A DNA stretch of 12,075 nt. Source: an uncultured Eubacteriaceae bacterium (lineage in GTDB: Bacteria; Bacillota; Clostridia; Eubacteriales; UBA1433). The stretch is taken from assembly GCA_937914785.1 (NCBI GenBank), contig CALGIV010000222.1:1-12075 (forward strand). Reading direction: 5' to 3'. Below are positions 1 through 6,697 of this stretch, piece by piece (position 1 is the first letter of the stretch; the number at the start of each line of letters is the position of its first letter). The notes under the pieces were generated by a model. It did no database searches. It saw only the letters and a program-made list of their open reading frames with translations, and had not been told where the DNA came from. The translations under genes were made by a program, and so were the position numbers.

Positions 1-375
1 GCGTCATACTCCCCCGTCAGAAGCACGCCAAGGCGGAAAGACATTACATCTGCCCCTGTCTGCTCAATCGTTTTTGCGAACAGCGCACTTTCCTCCTCGG
101 AATAATCCTCTTTCAGCAACTCGAGCATAATCTCAAGCTCTTCGATTTCTTCCTTCAACGATACATACGTCGTATGCTTGCTTTTTAATACATGATGCCT
201 GCGAATAACTTTCTGTGCCTGTTCATTATTTTCCCAAAAACCCTCTGCCTGCATTTGCCGGTCAAGTTCCTCTAATGCTTCTTTTACGCCAGCCGGGTCA
301 AAGTGCACCACTCGCTTCCGTAAATAGTTTTGCGATTTCAGCAATTTGCTGCTCGTAATCCTGCAGTTCTATCAA
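1..375 (-). CDS. prfB: Peptide chain release factor 2 (RF2), 5' part, with +1 programmed frameshift
   Basis: RF2 recognises UGA and UAA stop codons on the ribosome and triggers peptide release. Only the N-terminal third is in the window (about 124 residues; the family is usually about 365), so the catalytic GGQ motif lies beyond position 1. The gene is read in two frames. A TTG start at 375–373 is followed by 25 sense codons and an in-frame TGA (300–298). After a +1 shift at CTT-TGA-C the reading continues with LDPAGVKEALEEL, then GFWENNEQAQ, and reaches LLTGEYDA, all typical of RF2 domain 1. The TTG is chosen because GAGGTG lies 6 bases upstream and because it places the TGA at codon 26, as in E. 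coli. An in-frame GTG three codons earlier overlaps that ribosome binding site and is less likely. The gene starts 59 bp after secA and is probably co-transcribed with it. Identification is very secure. Confidence 0.96.
296..313 (-). promoter_or_regulatory. prfB +1 programmed frameshift site
   Basis: The slippery codon CTT (303–301) is followed directly by TGA (300–298) and then C, the CTTTGAC heptamer conserved in frameshifting prfB genes. When RF2 is scarce the UGA is decoded slowly, tRNA-Leu slips by one base and full-length RF2 is made, which gives autoregulation. In E. coli an internal AGGGGG two to three bases upstream promotes the slip. Here the equivalent position holds only GTGGTG (311–306), a weaker Shine-Dalgarno-like match. 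The heptamer and both reading frames are read directly; the autoregulatory role is inferred from the family. Confidence 0.93.
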
Positions 376-434
376 CGTTCTCACCTCTTTTATTTGTTAT
401 ATAATATATATTTATATTTAAGCAATATAAATGG

Positions 435-2918
435 CTATGCGCCGCAACATTTTTTGTATTTTTTACCGCTGCCACAAGGACAGGGGTCATTACGGCCTAC
501 TTTGCCTTTGCTCTTTGCCGTCACAGGTTTGCCGCCCGTGACGATGTCTTCGCGGTCTTTAACCGGCGCCTCAGGAACCTTTTCCACGCGCGCATTTAAA
601 ATATAGCGTACTGCATTTTCCTGAATTGCCACAGACATCTCTTCAAACATCCCGTGCCCTTCCTGTGTGTAAGCGTGAACCGGATTGATATTGCCATAAG
701 CCTGCAAGCCAATGCCTGCGCGCAGCTGATCCATACTGTCCAGATGCTCCATCCACTGCATATCGACGACGCGCAATAAAATGTCGCGCTCCAACAGGCG
801 TATCAGCTCGCTGCCGAGCGTTTGCTCCTGTTCGTCGTAACGCTGGTAAGCCAATGCCGTAAAACGCTCAACCGCCGCAGCCGGATCTTCTTCAATCTCC
901 TCAGCAGTAACAGTATCTTTTTTTAAGAAAATGCGCTCGAACTGTGCGATAAGGCCTTCCTTATCCCACGTTTCCTCTTCTTCGGGCACGACGGCATACG
1001 TCTCGACATACCGCTGAATCAAGCTTTCCAGCATCAACTTGATTTCCTCACTGATGTCATCTTTTTCAAAGATTGCCCTGCGCTGCGCATAGATTACTTC
1101 GCGCTGCTTGTTCATCACATTGTCGTATTGCAGGACATTTTTGCGAATTCCAAAGTTGCGCTCCTCAACGCGTTTTTGCGCTGTCTCAATGCTGCGCGTA
1201 ATCATCTTGTTCTCAATCGGCACATCGTCAGGCAATCTCATCGTATTTGCGATATTGGTCATCCGCTCGCCGGAAAACAACCGCATCAGATCATCTTCCA
1301 TCGATAAAAAGAACTGTGAAGAGCCGATGTCGCCCTGACGGCCGGAACGTCCGCGCAACTGGTTGTCGATTCGCCGGCTCTCGTGCCGCTCTGTACCGAT
1401 AATGTGCAGCCCGCCAAGCTCCTTAACCCCTTCACCGAGCACGATATCCGTACCACGTCCCGCCATATTCGTCGAAATCGTGACCGCACCGGCCTGCCCT
1501 GCATTCGAAATGATCTCCGCTTCCTTGTCGTGATATTTGGCATTCAGCACGTGATGTTGAATGCCCTGCCGCTTCAGCAGCGCGCTTAACCGCTCACTCT
1601 TTTCAATCGAAATCGTCCCGACCAGCACCGGCTGCCGCTGTTCGTTGCGCAGCTTGATCTCTTCGACCACGGCGGCAAACTTCGCCGCTTCCGTCTTGTA
1701 AATCACATCGTTCATATCTTCACGAACCATCGGCTTATTCGTCGGAATCATCACGACATTCATGTTGTAGATCGCCTTGAATTCTTCTTCTTCCGTCTTA
1801 GCCGTACCCGTCATGCCTGCCAGCTTATTATAAAGGCGGAAAAAGTTCTGAAACGTAATCGTCGCCATCGTCACCGACTCACGGGCGACTTTGACATTTT
1901 CTTTCGCCTCGATCGCCTGGTGCAGTCCTTCCGAAAAACGCCGTCCCTGCATCAGGCGCCCCGTAAATTCGTCGACGATAATAACCTCGCCGTCTTTGAC
2001 GATATAATCCTTATCGCGATGCTTTAAATGATGTGCCCGCAGAGCTTGATTGACATGGTGCAGCACCTCCATATTTTCCACATCCGACAGGTTACCGATT
2101 TTAAAATAACGCTCCGCTTTAGATACGCCCACCTCCGTCAGCGACACGGCGTGTTCCTTCTCTTCCAGCGTATAATCTTCTCCGCGAAGCGTTCTGACGA
2201 AAGCATTGGCCGTCTTATACAGCCCTGTGCTTTTCTTGCCGCTGCCGGAGATGATCAACGGCGTGCGCGCTTCATCGATTAAGATGCTGTCTACTTCGTC
2301 GACGATGGCGTAATGCAATTCGTGTTGAACGATATCATCGCGTTTGATAACCATATTATCTTTCAGATAATCGAATCCGAGTTCATTATTCGTCGCGTAA
2401 ATAATATCCGCACTGTAAGCTTCCTTACGCTCGGCAGCATCCAGGCCGTGCACAATCAGGCCTACTTTTAAGCCGAGGAAGCGGAATATCTGGCCCATCC
2501 ACTCGCTGTCACGCGTCGCAAGATAGTCGTTTACCGTAACGATATGGACGCCTTTTCCGCTCAATGCATTCAAATACGCCGGTAAGGTAGCAACCAGCGT
2601 TTTGCCTTCTCCGGTCTTCATCTCGGCAATATCGCCCTCGTGCAACACCATACCACCCAGCAGCTGAACAGAAAAATGCTCCATGCCCACCGTACGCCAG
2701 GCCGCTTCCCGAACGACGGCAAAAGCCTCTTCTAAAATATCGTCTTCCGTCTCGCCTGCCAAAAGCCGCGCACGAAACTCTTCCGTTTTTGCCTTCAGCG
2801 CTTCATCCGTCAACGTCTTCATTTCATCGCGCCTTTGCTCTACGCGCTCCACGCGCTTTGCAAATTTATCTACCTGCCCTTTATCAATCCGCTGAATAAT
2901 TTTTGAAAAAAATCCCAT
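435..2918 (-). CDS. secA: Preprotein translocase ATPase SecA
   Basis: SecA is the motor ATPase that pushes unfolded preproteins through the SecYEG channel at the cytoplasmic membrane. The 827-residue product is a full-length, standard-size SecA. Visible motifs are Walker A MKTGEGKT (about 100–107), Walker B VDEVD (about 206–210), IDEARTPLIISG (214–225), VDEFTGRLM (315–323), AGMTGTA (367–373) in the preprotein-binding/NBD region, MAGRGTDI (485–492) and QLRGRSGRQGD (520–530) in NBD2. The C-terminus carries the zinc-binding SEC-C tail with Cys 813, 815, 824 and 825 (CPCGSGKKYKKCC), which in other bacteria contacts SecB or ribosomes. The ATG has AAGGGA just upstream. A terminator and a fresh promoter separate it from the upstream membrane-protein gene, and prfB follows after 59 bp. 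Identification is beyond reasonable doubt. Confidence 0.99.
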   Translation of the reverse strand: MGFFSKIIQRIDKGQVDKFAKRVERVEQRRDEMKTLTDEALKAKTEEFRARLLAGETEDDILEEAFAVVREAAWRTVGMEHFSVQLLGGMVLHEGDIAEMKTGEGKTLVATLPAYLNALSGKGVHIVTVNDYLATRDSEWMGQIFRFLGLKVGLIVHGLDAAERKEAYSADIIYATNNELGFDYLKDNMVIKRDDIVQHELHYAIVDEVDSILIDEARTPLIISGSGKKSTGLYKTANAFVRTLRGEDYTLEEKEHAVSLTEVGVSKAERYFKIGNLSDVENMEVLHHVNQALRAHHLKHRDKDYIVKDGEVIIVDEFTGRLMQGRRFSEGLHQAIEAKENVKVARESVTMATITFQNFFRLYNKLAGMTGTAKTEEEEFKAIYNMNVVMIPTNKPMVREDMNDVIYKTEAAKFAAVVEEIKLRNEQRQPVLVGTISIEKSERLSALLKRQGIQHHVLNAKYHDKEAEIISNAGQAGAVTISTNMAGRGTDIVLGEGVKELGGLHIIGTERHESRRIDNQLRGRSGRQGDIGSSQFFLSMEDDLMRLFSGERMTNIANTMRLPDDVPIENKMITRSIETAQKRVEERNFGIRKNVLQYDNVMNKQREVIYAQRRAIFEKDDISEEIKLMLESLIQRYVETYAVVPEEEETWDKEGLIAQFERIFLKKDTVTAEEIEEDPAAAVERFTALAYQRYDEQEQTLGSELIRLLERDILLRVVDMQWMEHLDSMDQLRAGIGLQAYGNINPVHAYTQEGHGMFEEMSVAIQENAVRYILNARVEKVPEAPVKDREDIVTGGKPVTAKSKGKVGRNDPCPCGSGKKYKKCCGA

Positions 2919-2992
2919 ATGATCCCTTCTCTCTTTTCTTTGTCAACCATCTATTTTCAATATTCAATTTACACATATAAACGTAGTTTTAT

Positions 2993-3021
2993 ATTGTATC
3001 ATATCTGTCGCCGGATGAAAA
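2993..3021 (-). promoter_or_regulatory. Probable sigma-A promoter of secA
   Basis: On the minus strand TTTTCA (3021–3016, 4 of 6 to the -35 consensus) is separated by 17 bp from TACAAT (2998–2993, 5 of 6 to the -10 consensus). It lies between the terminator at 3043–3082 and the secA ATG, giving a leader of roughly 70 bases. The spacing and -10 are good; the -35 is moderate. Confidence 0.55.
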
Positions 3022-3042
3022 CCAATTTTGTCTTCTGCAACT

Positions 3043-3082
3043 AAAAAAAAGCCTGTGCGGCATAACCGTACAGGCTTTTTTC
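3043..3082 (-). terminator. Rho-independent terminator after the DUF5317-like gene
   Basis: Arms GCCTGTGCGG (3051–3060) and CCGTACAGGC (3066–3075, plus strand) form a 10-position stem with a single non-Watson-Crick position around the loop CATAA. A-runs and T-runs flank it on both sides, so the minus-strand transcript ends in a U tract. It begins about 9 bases past the stop codon of the 703-residue gene. Because of the flanking A and T runs it could also work in the plus direction, but no plus-strand gene reads into it. Confidence 0.85.
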
Positions 3083-3090
3083 CACAATTC

Positions 3091-5202
3091 TTATTTCTTG
3101 ATCCAAACGTACATAATCTCGCCGTCGATTTCAAACTCCACACGTTCATATTCTTCCTGGACGGCCTGCTGTCTTTTGACGGAAGTCGGCGGCGCCTCTT
3201 TTGCCTCAGACCGCGCTTCAATTCGCTCCGCGGACTGCGACGCATCTTCCAGCATCTCATCCGTAATCGCAGGAATCACACTCGTCTTTTGCATCATTGC
3301 CTCTTCCGTCAGTTCCCCGGCAATGCCGGCTTCTTTTTCCTGGCGCTTCATCTCGGCAAAAATTTCTTTGCGTATGAATTCGAGATTCTGCGTACTGTCA
3401 AATGCAATAATTGCCTCTTCCCGCGCTTCTTCCTGCCTGCGCTGTTCTTCCAGATCCAACGCTTTTTTGAATTTATAATTTGGATTCTCAACAATCCTGC
3501 CGTTTTGAATAATAAACGGGTTTGCGGTATCAATTTCTTCTTCCGGCCCCATTTCGTCTTCAATACTCAAGCCAATGCGCAACGCTTCTTCCGGCTGCGG
3601 TTCCTGCTCAAACGACCGAATCTGGGTCAACACCACATCAATCTCATCATCCGTCATCTCTTCGACAGACTTTTCTTCGGCCAGAGCTTCTTCATGGATA
3701 ATATCGAATACTTTTTCTATCTCGTAAACATCTTCTTTGTCTGCCGGCGGATAAATTTCAACCGACGCAGAATTTTCTGCCGGACGATGTGCCTGTGTAT
3801 CGGCCAGAATATCTTTTAACAACCTGCCTTCATAGCTGTCGTCTTCATCCTCATCAAAAATCGGTTCTTCTTCAATGTTACTGTCAAATACGCTCATCAT
3901 ATAGCGCAGCATGGCATCCGCCTCATCCCGCTGTTCCTCATCAGGCTTAATATCGTCAAATGAAGCAGAGATTATGTCGAGCCCGATTTCATCGTCGGCT
4001 TGCTCATCCTGCACTTCTTCGTCAATCATATCCTGCATCAGGCTTTGTATTTCCTCGTCAGCCTGAAGCGGCATTTCTTCGGCCGCCTCCGCTTCTTCCT
4101 GCACGATATCTTCAACGCTACGCAATACCACATCGATATCTTCGTCTTTTTCCTGCGGCTCTTCTTCCGGCAGCACTTCCTGTATTGGCTGTTCTTCCAA
4201 TATCTGTGCCATCGTCAATGGCTGTTGCTTTTCCGCTTCATCGGCAGCCTGTTTGTTATTTACATTGTCCAGCGCCCGTAAAATGCTGTCAAACTCATCT
4301 TCTTCGTCAGCCTGCGACTCTGCTTCGGCAATAAGGCCATTTTCCGGTATCCCTTCAATGGCCGGCGCTTCATTGACACTGTTCGCGATCAACCCATATG
4401 CCGCGCCCATCTGTGCAGGCGCCTGAGCCGTATCACTGCCGTCGCCGCCAAGAATCACATCTTCTTCGGCACTGAAGATGAAGTCATCCAATGCCCCCTT
4501 TGAAGAGGCGGCAATATCAACATCCGGCGCGATCATCCCGGCTTCACTGCCTGTCATCTGACCACCTTCAGCTGCCTTGACGATCTCGTCAATGTTCAAT
4601 TCACTCGTAAAGTTCAACTTACCCGTATATTCCAAACGCTCCTTCTCGGGCGCTTTATGCGATTCTTTGACAACCATAAACTTTTGCACGATAAAGAACA
4701 ATCCAACAGAGATAATGATATCCCCGATGCTGACCGGAATGGCGATAAAGCCAAGCGGAATTGCCGCCATACGGCACAGCGGCATCACATACGGTTCCGT
4801 AATCGTTGCAAGGACATTCGTCGCACCAAACGTCTGCATAAATGTATGGATGCCGTTGCCGCCCATTTCAACGGCAGACTGTAATACCGGCATTTGGCCG
4901 CCGTTGATAAAAGTCGCCATAAAATTCAAGCCAACGCCGGCAATCAGAACGACATACCATATATTGCTAAAGTTAAATACAACGGGCAGCAGAACAAACA
5001 AATACACAGCAAAATAAATCCAGAACTGATAGCTCAGCACAAATGGAATCTGCATCATCGTACCGACGATCAAGCCGATGTAGATCAGAAGCGCAACCAC
5101 CAACAAATACCATAAAGATACTTTTGTGTGCTTAATATTAGAAAATTTACCTTTTCTTATCAATGCTACGATCACCGACAAGATGACAACACCCAAATAC
5201 AT
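3091..5202 (-). CDS. DUF5317-like membrane protein with long acidic C-terminal tail
   Basis: The function is unknown. The 703-residue product has two very different parts. Residues 1–180 are hydrophobic, with about five membrane spans (roughly 1–16, 30–50, 57–77, 81–99, 155–177) and an NGGQMPV motif (100–106) that recalls the DUF5317 family of small Firmicute membrane proteins. Residues 180–703 are soluble, strongly acidic, rich in Glu, Asp, Ala and Gln, and probably largely disordered or coiled. Short related segments recur there: EDEFDSILRAL (301–311), DEDIDVVLRSV (353–363), DDEIDVVLTQI (518–528). The protein ends in a more ordered-looking strand-rich piece, VEFEIDGEIMYVWIKK (688–703). The ATG at 5202 has GAGG about 10 bases upstream, which is a long spacing. 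The gene has its own promoter and terminator between hpf and secA, so it is a monocistronic unit. The domain assignment comes from motif memory and is moderate; the coding call is firm. Confidence 0.85.
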   Translation of the reverse strand: MYLGVVILSVIVALIRKGKFSNIKHTKVSLWYLLVVALLIYIGLIVGTMMQIPFVLSYQFWIYFAVYLFVLLPVVFNFSNIWYVVLIAGVGLNFMATFINGGQMPVLQSAVEMGGNGIHTFMQTFGATNVLATITEPYVMPLCRMAAIPLGFIAIPVSIGDIIISVGLFFIVQKFMVVKESHKAPEKERLEYTGKLNFTSELNIDEIVKAAEGGQMTGSEAGMIAPDVDIAASSKGALDDFIFSAEEDVILGGDGSDTAQAPAQMGAAYGLIANSVNEAPAIEGIPENGLIAEAESQADEEDEFDSILRALDNVNNKQAADEAEKQQPLTMAQILEEQPIQEVLPEEEPQEKDEDIDVVLRSVEDIVQEEAEAAEEMPLQADEEIQSLMQDMIDEEVQDEQADDEIGLDIISASFDDIKPDEEQRDEADAMLRYMMSVFDSNIEEEPIFDEDEDDSYEGRLLKDILADTQAHRPAENSASVEIYPPADKEDVYEIEKVFDIIHEEALAEEKSVEEMTDDEIDVVLTQIRSFEQEPQPEEALRIGLSIEDEMGPEEEIDTANPFIIQNGRIVENPNYKFKKALDLEEQRRQEEAREEAIIAFDSTQNLEFIRKEIFAEMKRQEKEAGIAGELTEEAMMQKTSVIPAITDEMLEDASQSAERIEARSEAKEAPPTSVKRQQAVQEEYERVEFEIDGEIMYVWIKK

Positions 5203-5260
5203 AACAATATAACCTCACAACGTTATAGATTTTCTTCACTTTAGTTTGCGTTAATTATTT

Positions 5261-5290
5261 ATTTTACCATGCATAAGAATCTCATTTCAA
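5261..5290 (-). promoter_or_regulatory. Probable promoter of the DUF5317-like gene
   Basis: On the minus strand TTGAAA (5290–5285) and TAAAAT (5266–5261) are 18 bp apart, each matching 5 of 6 consensus bases, with TGG directly before the -10 (an extended -10). It starts just 5 bases after the hpf stop codon, and no terminator is visible between them, so read-through from hpf is also possible. The predicted leader is about 50 bases. Confidence 0.6.
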
Positions 5291-5295
5291 GTAAT

Positions 5296-5847
5296 TTAAA
5301 CTTCACCTTCAATCAAATCGGGTTCAATCAGCCCGTAATCGCCATCTTTTCGCTTGTATACGACATTGACATCTTCTGTCTCTCCATTTAAAAACACGTA
5401 AAAAGAATGGCTCAGCAACTCCATTTGCAGCGTCGCTTCTTTCGGCGACATCGGCTTTAGCGCAAAGAGTTTCGTCTTAACAATTTTCGGCTCTCTGAAT
5501 TCTTCCGCTTCGCCCTGATCAATGGTACTTTTAATACCGTCGTAGCGAATACTCTCCCCGTTTCTCGTATATAATTTTTCTTTGTATTTTTTTAATTGAA
5601 CATCAATTTTATCGATGACCAAATCGATTGCATTCGTGCCGTCATCGCCCAATTCTTCCGCTTTAATAATATGCTTGTTGAAATAGATGACCAAGTCCAG
5701 CTTCGTTCCGTTTTTTACCGTCTTAAACGTCGCGCTGGCTTTCGTATCAGGATCGAGAAATTTATCATATTTGCTCAACTTCTTTTCTAACTTTTCTCTG
5801 AGTCTGTCACTGGAACGCATATTTTTAAAATGAACATTTACCAACAT
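5296..5847 (-). CDS. hpf: Ribosome hibernation promoting factor, long form (HPF/RaiA family)
   Basis: Long HPF binds the decoding region of the 30S subunit and dimerises ribosomes into inactive 100S particles in stationary phase or stress. The 183-residue length fits the long form. Residues 1–100 form the RaiA-type domain (LVNVHFKNMRSSDRLREKLEKK at the start, then DLVIYFNKHIIKAEE and AIDLVIDKIDVQLKKYKEKL). A linker of about 20 residues follows. Residues 120–178 form the C-terminal dimerisation domain (VKTKLFALKPMSPKEAT, QMELLSHSFYVF, VVYKRKDGDYGLIEP). The ATG at 5847 is preceded by GGGGGTG. It has its own strong promoter and lies two genes upstream of secA, a common placement in Bacillota. 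Identification is very secure. Confidence 0.97.
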   Translation of the reverse strand: MLVNVHFKNMRSSDRLREKLEKKLSKYDKFLDPDTKASATFKTVKNGTKLDLVIYFNKHIIKAEELGDDGTNAIDLVIDKIDVQLKKYKEKLYTRNGESIRYDGIKSTIDQGEAEEFREPKIVKTKLFALKPMSPKEATLQMELLSHSFYVFLNGETEDVNVVYKRKDGDYGLIEPDLIEGEV

Positions 5848-5875
5848 ACCGACACCCCCATTATTATTTTTCTAT

Positions 5876-5903
5876 ATTATACCATTTATACGCGCAATAA
5901 CAA
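5876..5903 (-). promoter_or_regulatory. Promoter of hpf
   Basis: On the minus strand TTGTTA (5903–5898, 4 of 6) is 16 bp from a perfect TATAAT (5881–5876) that is preceded by TGG, an extended -10. It lies in the 118-bp gap between the comF stop and the hpf start. HPF genes are often also under stress sigma or stringent control, but no such site was recognised here. Confidence 0.65.
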
Positions 5904-5965
5904 TATATAAGTTTAATTTTTCCTTCGTCCGTTCGCTGTTTTCCACAAAATTATTTTCTTTATTA

Positions 5966-6697
5966 TCAATAAGATCGAGCTGCCAGTACGGCGAAAAAAA
6001 CTTGATTTGCACCTTCATTTTTCAACACTTTCGCACATTCGTCAAGCGTCGCGCCCGTCGTTAAGACATCATCGATCACAAGGATGTTTTTGCCCATTAT
6101 TGCATTTTTGTACACTACTTGAATACTGCCGCTGATGTTTGCCATGCGCGCTTGCTTTCCAAGGCCGATCTGGTCTTTGGCACGGTCTGTCTTTATCAAA
6201 ATATCACTCCTTTTCATCAAGCCCGTTTCACACACAAAACCATCCGCAATAAAATCGGCCTGATTGTAGCCTCGCTGCCGCAATCGGTTGGGCGAAATCG
6301 GCACTGGAACGATAAAATCGACTTGATTAAGAAGAGTCGTGTCTTCAAGCAGCTGCCTACACAAAAGCGCGCCAAGTTTTACGGCCAGCTGTTTGTCGTT
6401 ACCATATTTGATATTGTAAATCAAATGATCGGTATGCTTATTAAACGGCATCAGCGCATAACCTTTGTCATAGGCATAGCTGCGCTCGTAACAGCCGTCG
6501 CAGAGCACGCCGCCTTTCAGCGGCCTGCCACAGGCTTCGCAGCGGTATAAAACCGGCGCGAACACATTCGGCCAGCATTTGCCACAAACGACTTCTTCAC
6601 CGGTGAGCATCACTCTGCCGCAAGACGGACAAGCGGCACTGTTCGGATATAAAACATCCAATGTTTTTTCTGTTACCTTTTTAAACAACTGCTTCAT
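5966..6697 (-). CDS. comF: ComF family protein (phosphoribosyltransferase-like)
   Basis: ComF proteins are cytoplasmic and, in naturally competent bacteria, help bring transforming single-stranded DNA into the cell; many non-competent bacteria also keep them. The 243-residue product has an N-terminal zinc-ribbon-like part with four CxxC pairs (Cys 23/26, 38/41, 53/56, 66/69) and a phosphoribosyltransferase fold with RGYNQA (142–147) and the PRPP-binding loop ILVIDDVLTTGAT (205–217). The ATG at 6697 lies inside the 3' end of recD2 (17-base overlap), with GGAGG seven bases upstream, so the two are probably translationally coupled. No other competence gene is in the window, so a role in DNA uptake is inference. 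Confidence 0.93.
   Translation of the reverse strand: MKQLFKKVTEKTLDVLYPNSAACPSCGRVMLTGEEVVCGKCWPNVFAPVLYRCEACGRPLKGGVLCDGCYERSYAYDKGYALMPFNKHTDHLIYNIKYGNDKQLAVKLGALLCRQLLEDTTLLNQVDFIVPVPISPNRLRQRGYNQADFIADGFVCETGLMKRSDILIKTDRAKDQIGLGKQARMANISGSIQVVYKNAIMGKNILVIDDVLTTGATLDECAKVLKNEGANQVFFAVLAARSY

Noticed and set aside
298..300. In-frame TGA near the start of prfB as a sign of a pseudogene
   Set aside because: It sits in the CTTTGAC heptamer at codon 26, the known programmed frameshift, and the +1 frame continues with clean RF2 sequence.
376..434. AT-repeat stretch between secA and prfB as a promoter
   Set aside because: Many TATAAT-like hexamers occur by chance in this AT-rich spacer, and no -35 box stands at a convincing distance; co-transcription with secA is simpler.
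2941..2946. Perfect minus-strand TTGACA just upstream of secA
   Set aside because: A -10 at 17 bp spacing would fall on the secA start codon region and nothing there resembles TATAAT; the promoter at 3021–2993 fits better.
3028..3819. 263-codon plus-strand open frame opposite the DUF5317-like gene
   Set aside because: It is antisense to a well-supported gene, is Phe/Arg/Leu-rich as expected from the complement of Glu/Lys/Gln-rich codons, and has no ribosome binding site or family motif.
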